From assembly GCF_004359985.1 (NCBI RefSeq), contig NZ_SMRO01000001.1:806001-870000 (forward strand): DNA of 64,000 bases. Reading direction: 5' to 3'. Positions within the stretch are counted from its first letter, which is position 1. Each line of letters begins with the position of its first letter. This stretch comes from Paraburkholderia flava (GTDB lineage Bacteria > Pseudomonadota > Gammaproteobacteria > Burkholderiales > Burkholderiaceae). The notes under the pieces are model-generated. The model searched no databases. It had not been told where the DNA came from and saw only the letters and a list, made by a program, of their open reading frames with translations. The position numbers and the translations under genes were made by a program. Of the stretch, positions 27,936 to 35,819 are shown one piece after another.

Positions 27936-28742
27936 TCAGTTGCCTTGCGCAATTGCGTGTGCTTCGGCGGCGATATTGGTGAGCGCCAGCTGGCCGCGTA
28001 CCTCGTCGATGAACACGCTCGTCAGCAGTGCGAGCATCAGCACCGTCAGCGCGCCCTTGATCGGTTGCCCGAGGGTGCTCAGGTTCAGCTTCGACGACAC
28101 CTTGCCGGTAAAGCCGAAGCCGATGTCGATCAGCAGCAGTAACAGCATCATCGGCGTCGCGAGCTTCGCGACCATCTCCATCAGCGAGTCGGTCTTGTGC
28201 ATCACGAACGCCTCGATGATCTGGCCGCCGATCGGCGCCAGGTTGTCGACCGGCCACCATTGATACGACTGGTAGACCGCGCCGAGCAGCGACATCATGC
28301 CGCCGAGCAGCCAGAACGCGGCGATCGCGAACTGGCTCAGCAGCGTCGCGATCAGCGAGGTCTGCTGGCCCTGGCTCGGGTTGGTCATCTGGATGTTGTT
28401 GAAGCCAGTCAGATCGTCGACGTAGGTGCCGACCGCTTCCGCGGCCCAGAACACGGTCGATGCCGCGAAGCCGAGGCCGACGCCGATCAGTGCCTCCTTC
28501 AGCCCGACGCCGATCAGAAAGAGCGGTGTGTGCTGATCGAGCAATCCGTGCTGCCCATACGCGACGAACGCGCCCCACAGCAGCGACAGCGACGTGCGCA
28601 CGCGGCCCTGGATCATGTTCTCGCTGGTCGGCGGGAAGACCATCATCAGCACCAGCAGACGCTCGCTGCACAGCGCGAGCAACATCATGTAGCCGACCAG
28701 ATGGTGGCTGAGTTCGATTGCGTTATAACTGATGCCGCTCAT
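27936..28742 (-). CDS. hrcT: T3SS export apparatus protein HrcT (SctT)
   Basis: A 268-residue polytopic inner-membrane protein of the SctT/FliR/SpaR family; start ATG 28742 (MSGISYNAIELSHHLVGYMM). Family features include several hydrophobic segments (YMMLLALCSERLLVLMMVFP), EALIGVGLGFAASTVFWAAEAVG, and the conserved TGFNNIQMTNPSQGQQTSLI region. With HrcR and HrcS it forms the entry portal of the export gate. It follows hrpB7 by 32 bases in the - strand operon. Earlier in-frame codons upstream lie inside hrpB7 and are not used. Confidence 0.95.
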   Translation of the reverse strand: MSGISYNAIELSHHLVGYMMLLALCSERLLVLMMVFPPTSENMIQGRVRTSLSLLWGAFVAYGQHGLLDQHTPLFLIGVGLKEALIGVGLGFAASTVFWAAEAVGTYVDDLTGFNNIQMTNPSQGQQTSLIATLLSQFAIAAFWLLGGMMSLLGAVYQSYQWWPVDNLAPIGGQIIEAFVMHKTDSLMEMVAKLATPMMLLLLLIDIGFGFTGKVSSKLNLSTLGQPIKGALTVLMLALLTSVFIDEVRGQLALTNIAAEAHAIAQGN

Positions 28743-28774
28743 CGTGGTTTCGCTTCCAGAAAAGTGCGGAGAAA

Positions 28775-29260
28775 TCAGAACATCCGCGGACCGGGCCGCC
28801 GGTTCTCCGACGCCTCCTCGTCCTGCGCATCTTCGATTGCTATTTCGATTGCCTGGCGCAGCTTGTCGCGCCGTTTGCCGTAGATATCGATTCGCGCGCG
28901 GTTCTGCACGATCTTCGCGCGCCCCTGGTCGATCTCGGCCTGCTTGCCCGCGACCTGCGATTCGGCACGCGCGACGTTCTGCTGCAGCATCGTGTGCTGG
29001 TTCGCCATATCGACCTGATGCTCGCGCAGCCGCAGGAATTCGTCGGGACGAAACGCGCCGCCGATCATCTCGTCGACCTTGCGGTCCTGCTCGGCGAGCA
29101 CTTCGCTCTGACGATCGACCGCATCGCGGCATTCGGTCACCGCCTGTTCGAGTGCCTGGCGCTCGCCGCGCAGCACGAGCAGCGCATCGTTCAGCTTGCG
29201 GTCGAGCGTCTTGCGACGCGACAGCACCCGTTCGAGAGAAACGACCCGGCGATCTTTCAT
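28775..29260 (-). CDS. hrpB7: HrpB7/HrpD, T3SS stalk protein (SctO/YscO-like)
   Basis: A 161-residue, highly charged protein that is almost entirely coiled coil (KTLDRKLNDALLVLRGERQA, QVAGKQAEIDQGRAKIVQ), the usual form of the SctO/FliJ/YscO stalk. This small central stalk links the ATPase HrcN to the export gate HrcV. It sits between hrcN and hrcT, the standard place of HrpB7 (Xanthomonas) and HrpD (Ralstonia). AAGGAG just upstream fixes the start. Confidence 0.88.
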   Translation of the reverse strand: MKDRRVVSLERVLSRRKTLDRKLNDALLVLRGERQALEQAVTECRDAVDRQSEVLAEQDRKVDEMIGGAFRPDEFLRLREHQVDMANQHTMLQQNVARAESQVAGKQAEIDQGRAKIVQNRARIDIYGKRRDKLRQAIEIAIEDAQDEEASENRRPGPRMF

Positions 29261-29287
29261 CTGCGCTCCTTCGCGGTTGCGTGACGG

Positions 29288-30658
29288 TTACGCCCGCGCG
29301 ATCTGATGCAGGATGTCGACGGTGAGATTCATATCGACAAGCTGATCGGTTTCCTGGCCGAGGAACTGGCGAATGACGTCGATCTTGTTGATCGCTTCGT
29401 CCGCAAGCGGATCGGTGCCGCTCTGATATTCACCGACCTGCAGCAGCAACTCCACTTCCTTGTGCTTCGCCATCAGCCGGCGGATATGCCCGGCCGACTG
29501 CACGTGGTCGCGCGGCACCACCTGGGTCATCACGCGCGACAGGCTGCCGAGCACGTCGATCGCCGGATAGCGGTTCTGCGCGGCGATCTCACGCGACAGG
29601 ATCATGTGGCCGTCGAGAATCCCGCGCACTTCCTCGGCGATCGGGTCGCCGCCGGATTCATCTTCGGCGAGCACCGTGTACAACGCGGTGATCGAGCCTT
29701 GCACGCCGAGCCCCGCGCGTTCGAGCAGACGCGGCAGCTCCGCGAAGATCGACGGCGGAAAACCACGCCGCGTCGGCGGCTCGCCCATCGCGAGACCGAT
29801 CTCGCGCTGCGCACGCGCAAAGCGCGTCAGTGAGTCCATCATCAGCAGCACGCGCAACCCGCGGTCGCGGTAGTACTCGGCCACCGCGGTCGCCGCATAC
29901 GCGGCTTTCGCGCGTTCGATCGACGAGCGGTCGGACGTCGCGCACACCACCACCGAGCGCGCCATCCCTTCCGGGCCGAGAATGTGTTCGACGAATTCGC
30001 GCACTTCGCGGCCGCGTTCGCCTATCAGTGCGATCACATTGATGTCGCACTGCGCGCCGCGCGCGAACATGCCCATCAACGTACTTTTACCGGCGCCTGC
30101 CGGCGCGAAGATGCCCATCCGCTGCCCTTCGGCAAGCGTCATCATCCCGTCGACGACGCGCACGCCGGTCTGCATCGGCTTGTCGATCACGGGGCGGCTC
30201 ATCGGCGTCGGCGGATCGGCGTACACGGCCTGGAATTCCGGACAATCGACGAGTTCGCCCTTGCCGTCGATCGGCTGACCGAGACTGTCGATCACGCGAC
30301 CGAGCAGCCCGTCGCCGATGCGCAGCGCAAGCGGCCGCTTCAAGCCGATCACGCGCGTTTCGCGCGAGATGCTGCCGAGTCGCCCGAACGGCGACAGCAG
30401 CGCGATGTCGCGCGAGAAGCCGACCACCTCTGCGCTCTGCAGCAGTTCACCCTGCGGCGAGCGCAGTTCGCACAGCTCGCCGAGCGTCGCGTCGAGGCCG
30501 CCCACTTTCAGCAGCGTGCCGATCACTTCCTGGACCTTGCCGGCCGGCGTCGGCCGCGCGCGGGCGCGCAGCTCGCGCTCGATCGCATCGGCCATGAAGT
30601 CGAAGTGGTCGTCGGCGCGGGGCGCAGCGGGGCGTGTGGCGGTGTCGAAAGTCGTCAT
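29288..30658 (-). CDS. hrcN: T3SS ATPase HrcN (SctN)
   Basis: A 456-residue F1/V1-like ATPase. Walker A is [15 protein letters not shown]; Walker B lies in [20 protein letters not shown]; the T3SS signature [23 protein letters not shown] is present. It releases chaperones and unfolds substrates at the base of the machine. The start is at 30658 ([10 protein letters not shown]), 40 bases after hrcL; the longer upstream reading (to 30751) overlaps hrcL and is not used. Confidence 0.97.
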   Translation of the reverse strand: MTTFDTATRPAAPRADDHFDFMADAIERELRARARPTPAGKVQEVIGTLLKVGGLDATLGELCELRSPQGELLQSAEVVGFSRDIALLSPFGRLGSISRETRVIGLKRPLALRIGDGLLGRVIDSLGQPIDGKGELVDCPEFQAVYADPPTPMSRPVIDKPMQTGVRVVDGMMTLAEGQRMGIFAPAGAGKSTLMGMFARGAQCDINVIALIGERGREVREFVEHILGPEGMARSVVVCATSDRSSIERAKAAYAATAVAEYYRDRGLRVLLMMDSLTRFARAQREIGLAMGEPPTRRGFPPSIFAELPRLLERAGLGVQGSITALYTVLAEDESGGDPIAEEVRGILDGHMILSREIAAQNRYPAIDVLGSLSRVMTQVVPRDHVQSAGHIRRLMAKHKEVELLLQVGEYQSGTDPLADEAINKIDVIRQFLGQETDQLVDMNLTVDILHQIARA

Positions 30659-30698
30659 GGTGCGGGGGTCCTCGGTGAAGTCCTCAATGAAGCGTGGG

Positions 30699-31721
30699 TC
30701 AGGCGAGATCCGGTTCGGCCGCCGCGTATTCGACGGCCGGTTCGTGAGCATCGTGTATGTCGTGCCCTTCGTGTGCGTGCTCGACGCTCGCTACCGCGTC
30801 CGCGAAGAAGTCCTGCTCTTCGAGGTCGGGTTCGAGCGTGGGTTCGAGCATCGCTGCGTCGTGACCGTTGTGTGGATCGACACGTTGTTGTTCGGGCTGC
30901 GCGTCGTTGACGTCTCCATACGCGTCGGCTTCGGCCTGCGTGTCTGCATCGTCGGCATCGGCGTAAGCCGCTGCGCTTTCGTCCTGCGGCGCCGTTTCGA
31001 ATTCCTCCACCGGCATGCTCTCGATCGCACGCGACAGTGCCGCGCGAATCGCCGCGAGTTGCTGCGGCAGGCTCGCATCGACCGCGCCGAGATCGGTCTC
31101 GCACACACAGGTGCCGCGCTCGTGCCGCGCATCGGTGCTGACCTGCACGCTCACCGAGCGCCCGGTTTCGCGCCATTCGCGTGCGACCGCGTCGAACGCG
31201 GCGGCGGCGGTCGTGTAATCGTCCGGATGCACGCTCACCTTCACGGGGCTGCCGTCGGCAACGATACGGTCGATGGTCTGCGCGGCCTGGCGGAACAGCG
31301 CGGCCGGATCGGCGGTCGCGACGATCTGTTCGACGCCGAGCGCAACGAGCTGCGCGAGCCGGTCGCGTTGCCGCTCACCGATCGACGGTCCTTCGGCCAG
31401 CATCCGCAGGCTGCGTTCGTGCCAGTCGGCGAGCGCCTGTTCGTGGCCCGCTTCGTAGCCCTGCTGCGCCGCGCCGTTGTAGATCTCCTGCGCCTGCGCC
31501 ATCCGTTCGTCCGCCTGCGCCTCGGCCGCGTCGAGAATGGCCTGGGCCTGCGCACGTGCGTCGGCGAGCATCGCTTCGGAGCGGCGGCTCAGATCGGCGT
31601 ACGCGGCGTCGAGTTCGACCAGCGTCGCCAGATCCTCGGCGCGAACGATGTCGTCGTTCACGCCGACACCTTGCCCCTGGCTTTCGCCGTGCGCGTTCGG
31701 ATTGCGTAGCCAGATCACCAT
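30699..31721 (-). CDS. hrcL: T3SS stator HrcL (HrpB5/HrpF, SctL/FliH family)
   Basis: A 340-residue FliH/SctL protein, the peripheral stalk that holds ATPase HrcN to the sorting platform. Residues about 20-110 form a long coiled coil ([20 protein letters not shown]), followed by the conserved C-terminal domain ([15 protein letters not shown]). The last 90-100 residues are an acidic Asp/Glu/Ala/His-rich tail ([15 protein letters not shown]) that makes it clearly longer than usual family members of about 210-270 residues. It overlaps the end of hrpB4 by seven bases and precedes hrcN. Confidence 0.9.
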   Translation of the reverse strand: MVIWLRNPNAHGESQGQGVGVNDDIVRAEDLATLVELDAAYADLSRRSEAMLADARAQAQAILDAAEAQADERMAQAQEIYNGAAQQGYEAGHEQALADWHERSLRMLAEGPSIGERQRDRLAQLVALGVEQIVATADPAALFRQAAQTIDRIVADGSPVKVSVHPDDYTTAAAAFDAVAREWRETGRSVSVQVSTDARHERGTCVCETDLGAVDASLPQQLAAIRAALSRAIESMPVEEFETAPQDESAAAYADADDADTQAEADAYGDVNDAQPEQQRVDPHNGHDAAMLEPTLEPDLEEQDFFADAVASVEHAHEGHDIHDAHEPAVEYAAAEPDLA

Positions 31722-32548
31722 GATCGTGTCGGGAATAAATCAGGCAGTTGAGAAACCAGCGTCAAGCCGGCATTACTCACTTTCGCACGACCGCTCACGG
31801 CGGCGAGACGCGCAGGCGCAATCTCGTCCGGCAATGCGAACTGCAACAGCATCATCGGGTGCTGGACGTCCCAGCCGCAGTCACGCTCGAACAGCCGGAA
31901 GCCTCGCCACGCGAGCGCGTCGCCGGACGTCTCGCCGTCGAGCGGCCGGCCGGCCGTGAGGCTGCCGCGTTGCGCGAGCAGCATCCGGGTCAGGTGCGGG
32001 CCGAGCCATTCGTCGAGCAGCGCGCGGCGCGGCCGGTCGATCCACAGACGCAGTTCGTAGACGTGCTCGACCAGCGCGCGCATCCGGAACAGGCTCAGGC
32101 AGTCGGGCACCGGCAGGCGCACGAGCCGCGCGCTGTCGTCGTCGAATGCAGAGAGTCCGGCGGACGCCGCGCCGATGCTCGCGAGAAACGCTTCGGCGAG
32201 CCTCGCGCCGCGTGTGCCGACCGCCGCGTGCAGCAGCGCCGCATACGGCAGCGTGGCGACGCGCGCGGGATGCATCCAGTCGAACAGCGTGCGGCGGCGC
32301 TGGTGATAGTCGACGACGTTCGCCGCGAGCGTGCGCTTCAATCCGGCGAGCGGATCGTCGGCTTCGGCATCATCCTCGACTTCCGGGTCGATGTCCGTGT
32401 CGAAATCAGACGCACCGGCGTCGGCCGGCTGTGCCGCCTCACTGTCGGGTGCGTCGGGTACGTCGGGTACGTATTGCGCCGCTTCGTCGAGCGCGGCGCC
32501 GAAGTCGTCGGCAAACTCGCCGTCGTCGATGGCCTGAGCGTCGCTCAT
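31715..32548 (-). CDS. hrpB4: HrpB4 (HrpH), T3SS sorting-platform adaptor (SctK-like)
   Basis: A 277-residue protein of the HrpB4/HrpH family. The N-terminal 60 residues are acidic and variable; the rest carries YHQRRRTLFDWMHPARVATL, LSLFRMRALVEHVYELRLW and LLQFALPDEIAPARLAAVSG. It is placed between hrcJ and hrcL as in Ralstonia and Xanthomonas and is thought to correspond to SctK, which links the inner ring to the cytoplasmic complex. The ATG at 32548 has a GGGGA ribosome-binding site; a TTG four codons earlier is less likely. Confidence 0.85.
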   Translation of the reverse strand: MSDAQAIDDGEFADDFGAALDEAAQYVPDVPDAPDSEAAQPADAGASDFDTDIDPEVEDDAEADDPLAGLKRTLAANVVDYHQRRRTLFDWMHPARVATLPYAALLHAAVGTRGARLAEAFLASIGAASAGLSAFDDDSARLVRLPVPDCLSLFRMRALVEHVYELRLWIDRPRRALLDEWLGPHLTRMLLAQRGSLTAGRPLDGETSGDALAWRGFRLFERDCGWDVQHPMMLLQFALPDEIAPARLAAVSGRAKVSNAGLTLVSQLPDLFPTRSW

Positions 32549-32580
32549 GTGATTCCCCAATACCGCTCAGTAGTCGAAGC

Positions 32581-33378
32581 TCAGGCAGCGGCCTTCGCCG
32601 GTTTCGGTGCTTTCGGTGCGCGCTTCTTCAACCCCGACAGCTTGCCCTGCGTCAGACCGATGATCTCGTCGCGCCAGCGGAACAGCACGCCTGCGAGAGC
32701 GATCAGAAACACGCCGAGTCCAAGCGCGACCCACGCGAGCGGGCTACTGCCCGGCGCGGCGACCGCCGGCAGCGTCAGCGGATCCGCCGGCACCGAGGTC
32801 ACGCTGACCTGGTCGTAGGTCAGCCCTTCGATGCTGTGCACGACGAGGTTCTTGATCGCGGGCGTCAGCGCCTCGACGTTCGCGTCCGGCCGGTACTTGA
32901 TGAACACCGCCGCCGACGAAGGCTTCGCCGATTCGGCGAGCGGGTCGTTGTTCGGCAGCACGATCTGCACACGCGCATCGACCACACCATCGATCTTCGA
33001 CAGCGTGTCGCTCAGTTCCTGCGACAGGCCATAGATAAAGCGCACACGCTCTTCGGTCGGTGTCGACACGAGGCCGTCCTTCTTGAACAGCGAACCGAGG
33101 TCGTCGTATTTCTTCGACGGAATGCCGCGCGAACGCAGGATTTCCATCGCATGAACGAGCTGCTTCTCGTCGACGCTGACCGACCAGGTCTTGCCGCCGT
33201 CCGGCGTGCTCTTCTGCGCATCGACGCCGTACTGGACCAGCGCCGCGACCATTTCGTTACAGTCGCGCTCGCTCAGCTGCCCGTACAGTTCCTTCTGGCA
33301 CGCGCTGAGCGCGACCACCATCGCGACGCAGGCCACCAGCTTGCCGCCGCGAACGAGATGACGTGTGAGGGGCTTCAT
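32581..33378 (-). CDS. hrcJ: T3SS inner-ring lipoprotein HrcJ (SctJ)
   Basis: A 265-residue YscJ/FliF-family lipoprotein. The signal peptide ends in the lipobox ALSAC with lipidated Cys28. The ring-building domains follow: MVAALVQYGVDAQKSTPDGG, MEILRSRGIPSKKYDDLG and VDARVQIVLPNNDPL. A single C-terminal transmembrane helix (about 210-232, LAWVALGLGVFLIALAGVLF) anchors it in the inner membrane, with a short Lys/Ala-rich cytosolic tail. Its start lies one base after the hrpB2 stop, so the two are translationally coupled. Confidence 0.96.
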   Translation of the reverse strand: MKPLTRHLVRGGKLVACVAMVVALSACQKELYGQLSERDCNEMVAALVQYGVDAQKSTPDGGKTWSVSVDEKQLVHAMEILRSRGIPSKKYDDLGSLFKKDGLVSTPTEERVRFIYGLSQELSDTLSKIDGVVDARVQIVLPNNDPLAESAKPSSAAVFIKYRPDANVEALTPAIKNLVVHSIEGLTYDQVSVTSVPADPLTLPAVAAPGSSPLAWVALGLGVFLIALAGVLFRWRDEIIGLTQGKLSGLKKRAPKAPKPAKAAA

Positions 33379-33379
33379 G

Positions 33380-33775
33380 TTATTGGTTCTTCATCAAGGT
33401 CTGCACGGCGTCTTTCGACGAAGTCACGGCGGCCATCTTCACCTGCAGATCGGCGTTCAGACTCGCGACCTCCAGCTGGACCGTCATGTTCGCGGCCGCG
33501 ATACGCTGCAGCGACATCTGGCTCATGTGCTGCGTCATGTACATCACGTCGTTCGGCACCTGACGGTAGTAGTCCGCCTGTTCGCTCGCCGCCTTCGTCA
33601 CGATGTTGTGATCCGGATGCTCCGGCACGCTCTCCACCGGCGGCGCCGACGGACCCTGCGCCATCAGTGTCTGGAAGCGGTCCGCCTGGTCCACTGTCGC
33701 GGTGGGCGCCTCGACGCCCGCGCTCTGCGGCACCAGATTCATCTGCTGAAGATGCGAAATCATCGCGAGGTCCAT
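33380..33775 (-). CDS. hrpB2: HrpB2 (HrpJ), T3SS inner rod / early substrate (SctI-like)
   Basis: A 131-residue HrpB2-family protein. The C-terminal half is typical: DVMYMTQHMSQMSLQRIAAA followed by VQLEVASLNADLQVKM. HrpB2 is an early T3SS substrate needed for pilus assembly in Xanthomonas and is regarded as the inner rod counterpart. It is placed between hrpB1 and hrcJ, as expected. Its Pro/Ala-rich N-terminal half is variable. Confidence 0.9.
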   Translation of the reverse strand: MDLAMISHLQQMNLVPQSAGVEAPTATVDQADRFQTLMAQGPSAPPVESVPEHPDHNIVTKAASEQADYYRQVPNDVMYMTQHMSQMSLQRIAAANMTVQLEVASLNADLQVKMAAVTSSKDAVQTLMKNQ

Positions 33776-33822
33776 GTCCGTTCTCCCGTGAAGTTCAGTT
33801 GCTTTAACGTGTATCGCGTGGG

Positions 33823-34395
33823 CTAGATGCGGATGTACTGCATCGACATCATCATGTCGTCGCTCGTCAACGGACGCGCGGCGCTGGCGCGCGGCTCCGG
33901 CGACGCGGCTTCCTGCTCGAGTTCGCCGACCGATTCCGGCGCCACGAAGTTGCCCGTGCGGCGCGCGGTCTCGTAGGCCTGCTGCAGGTCATCGTTCGCG
34001 AGAAAGGTGCGGGCGAGACGCCCCACTTCGTGGTCGCCGAATTCCTCGAGCAGTTTTCTCGCATCGTCCTGCCAGCCGAAGGTCTTGGCCGCACGCATGC
34101 ACTGCAGCAGCATCCCGTGGCTCGCCGGCAGGCAGACCGAGCGCTCGATGAGGCGGCGATACACCGCCTCCGCTTCCGGCCAGTCCTTGCGCAGCATGTA
34201 CAGCCAGCCGTCGAAAAACTCGAAATCCGTACGCGCGGGCCGCAGGACGTGCAGTACGTCTACCAGTTGTTCGATGTCGTCCACGTCGACTTTCGTCGCC
34301 ACCCCGTCGCTCGCGCCAAATGCCGCGCCGACCAGGTCGACGAGACAACCGAGCACCGCCGGCGAGCATTTCGCGTGTTCCCTCTGATCATCCAT
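33823..34395 (-). CDS. hrpB1: HrpB1 (HrpK), first gene of the - strand T3SS operon
   Basis: A 190-residue HrpB1/HrpK-family protein. The start ATG at 34395 (MDDQREH) has AAAGGA just upstream; the reading from 34455 is longer but unsupported. Visible family features are LVDVLHVLRP, WLYMLRKDWPEAEAVYRRLI and GMLLQCMRAAKTFGWQDDARKLL (TPR-like hairpins). It heads the operon hrpB1-hrpB2-hrcJ-hrpB4-hrcL-hrcN-hrpB7-hrcT and has a PIP box 112 bases upstream. This is the canonical copy by position; two paralogues are at 15738 and 27363. Confidence 0.9.
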   Translation of the reverse strand: MDDQREHAKCSPAVLGCLVDLVGAAFGASDGVATKVDVDDIEQLVDVLHVLRPARTDFEFFDGWLYMLRKDWPEAEAVYRRLIERSVCLPASHGMLLQCMRAAKTFGWQDDARKLLEEFGDHEVGRLARTFLANDDLQQAYETARRTGNFVAPESVGELEQEAASPEPRASAARPLTSDDMMMSMQYIRI

Positions 34396-34469
34396 TCCTT
34401 TTCCCCAGGAAATCCAAGATTGGCGGAAGGCTTTACCTGCCCGGCATCCCATCACCAGGCTTCATCGAA

Positions 34470-34531
34470 AGAGTACGCGGCAGCGGATTCGCGTCTCGCA
34501 TCCGGTACGAAGTCGCACACAGATTTGCGAA
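34470..34531 (-). promoter_or_regulatory. Perfect PIP box of the hrpB1-hrcT operon
   Basis: On the - strand: TTCGC at 34531-34527, 15 bases, TTCGT at 34511-34507, then 31 bases to a -10-like TACTCT at 34475-34470. The hrpB1 start is 75 bases downstream. It lies in the 360-base divergent gap 34396-34755. Confidence 0.87.
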
Positions 34532-34574
34532 GCGACCGGGCGGATGGGGCCGACGTGGGGTTTCGGGGCGTGCC

Positions 34575-34608
34575 GGCGGGCGCTCCCACTCTCTGACAGC
34601 CGCCCGCC
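34575..34608. repeat. Inverted repeat midway between two divergent PIP boxes
   Basis: GGCGGGCG (34575-34582) and CGCCCGCC (34601-34608), an 8-bp GC-rich pair with an 18-base loop, lies between the hrpB1 and hrcU promoter boxes. It could separate the two promoters or be an additional binding site. Confidence 0.5.
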
Positions 34609-34627
34609 AGCCGGACCGCCGCGTTGC

Positions 34628-34689
34628 TTCGCACGCCTCGCCGGGTCTTCGCATCGGCGCCCCGGCGCGCGAAGCCGAACGGATACCGT
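34628..34689 (+). promoter_or_regulatory. Perfect PIP box of the hrcU operon
   Basis: TTCGC at 34628-34632, 15 bases, TTCGC at 34648-34652, then 31 bases to a -10-like TACCGT at 34684-34689. The hrcU start is 67 bases downstream. Confidence 0.88.
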
Positions 34690-34755
34690 CTCTCTCTATA
34701 TGGCGGCACAGTCCGCTGCTGACCGAAAACGAAGCAACAGGACGCGCTGGCAGAG

Positions 34756-35814
34756 ATGAGCGACGACAAGACCGAAGAGCCCTCAGAACAGAAACTTCGC
34801 AAGGCCCGCGAGAAAGGCGAGGTCGCGAAGAGCACGGACATCGTCGAAGTCGCGTGCCTCGGTTCGATGATCCTGGTGTTGCAGGCGGGCGAGCACTTCT
34901 TCACCGATTCGTTACGGGCGGTACTGAAGAGTTCGATCGATTTCATGAGCGGGCCACGCTCGATGGACGATCTATACGTGACGCTCGCCGACATGACGGG
35001 CCACGCGATCGGCATGGTCTGCGGCGTCGCGATCGTCTCGCTGTTCGCCGCGATCATCGCGCTCGCGCCGCAGGTCGGGATGATGATTTCGTTCGAGGCG
35101 ATCGCGCCGAAATTCAATGCGGTGAACCCGTCGTCGGGTTTGCAGAAGATCTTCTCGTCGAGTTCGCTGATCGACCTCGCGAAGATGACCGTGAAAGGCG
35201 CGGTGATCCTCGCGGTGATGAAGACGACGATCGTCTCGGTGATGCCGGTGGTTGCGAGCGCGCTTGACCAGCCGCTGCCGCAGCTGATCAACGTGTTGTG
35301 GACCGTCGTGCAGAAAGTGCTCGCGACCGCGCTCGGCGTGTTCATCGTGATCGCCGCGGTCGACTACAAGCTGCAGAAGATGCAGTTCACCAAGAAACAG
35401 AAGATGAGCAAGGACGAAGTCAAGCGCGAGGCCAAGGAAAACGACGGCGACCAGGAAGTCAAAGGCGAGCGCAAGAAGCTCGCGCGCGAATTCGCGAGCG
35501 AGGCGCCGAGCAAGGGCCTGAAGCGCGCGAACGTCGTGGTCGTCAACCCGACTCACTATGCGGTCGCGCTGCGCTACGACCCGAGCGAATTCCCGCTGCC
35601 GGTCGTGATCGCCAAGGGGCTCGACAACGAAGCGCTGCTGCTGCGCCGCCAGGCTGCGCAGCTCGGCATTCCGATCGTCGCCAATCCACCGGTCGCGCGG
35701 ATGCTGCACAAGGTCGCAGAAAACAAGCCGATTCCAGAAGAGTTGTATGAGGTGGTCGCAGCGATTCTTCGCTGGGTCGCCAGTCTCGGCGCTAAAACCG
35801 CCACTACGGAGTAA
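34756..35814 (+). CDS. hrcU: T3SS export switch protein HrcU (SctU)
   Basis: A 352-residue FlhB/YscU-family protein. It begins with the standard SDDKTEEPSEQKLRKAREKG, has four hydrophobic segments within about residues 30-205, and has the autocleavage motif NPTH starting at Asn264 (VVVNPTHYAVALRYD). Self-cleavage between Asn and Pro lets the machine switch substrate class. It is the first gene of the long + strand operon and follows a PIP box. Only a poor ribosome-binding site is seen. Confidence 0.97.
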   Translation: MSDDKTEEPSEQKLRKAREKGEVAKSTDIVEVACLGSMILVLQAGEHFFTDSLRAVLKSSIDFMSGPRSMDDLYVTLADMTGHAIGMVCGVAIVSLFAAIIALAPQVGMMISFEAIAPKFNAVNPSSGLQKIFSSSSLIDLAKMTVKGAVILAVMKTTIVSVMPVVASALDQPLPQLINVLWTVVQKVLATALGVFIVIAAVDYKLQKMQFTKKQKMSKDEVKREAKENDGDQEVKGERKKLAREFASEAPSKGLKRANVVVVNPTHYAVALRYDPSEFPLPVVIAKGLDNEALLLRRQAAQLGIPIVANPPVARMLHKVAENKPIPEELYEVVAAILRWVASLGAKTATTE

Positions 35815-35819
35815 CGCCC

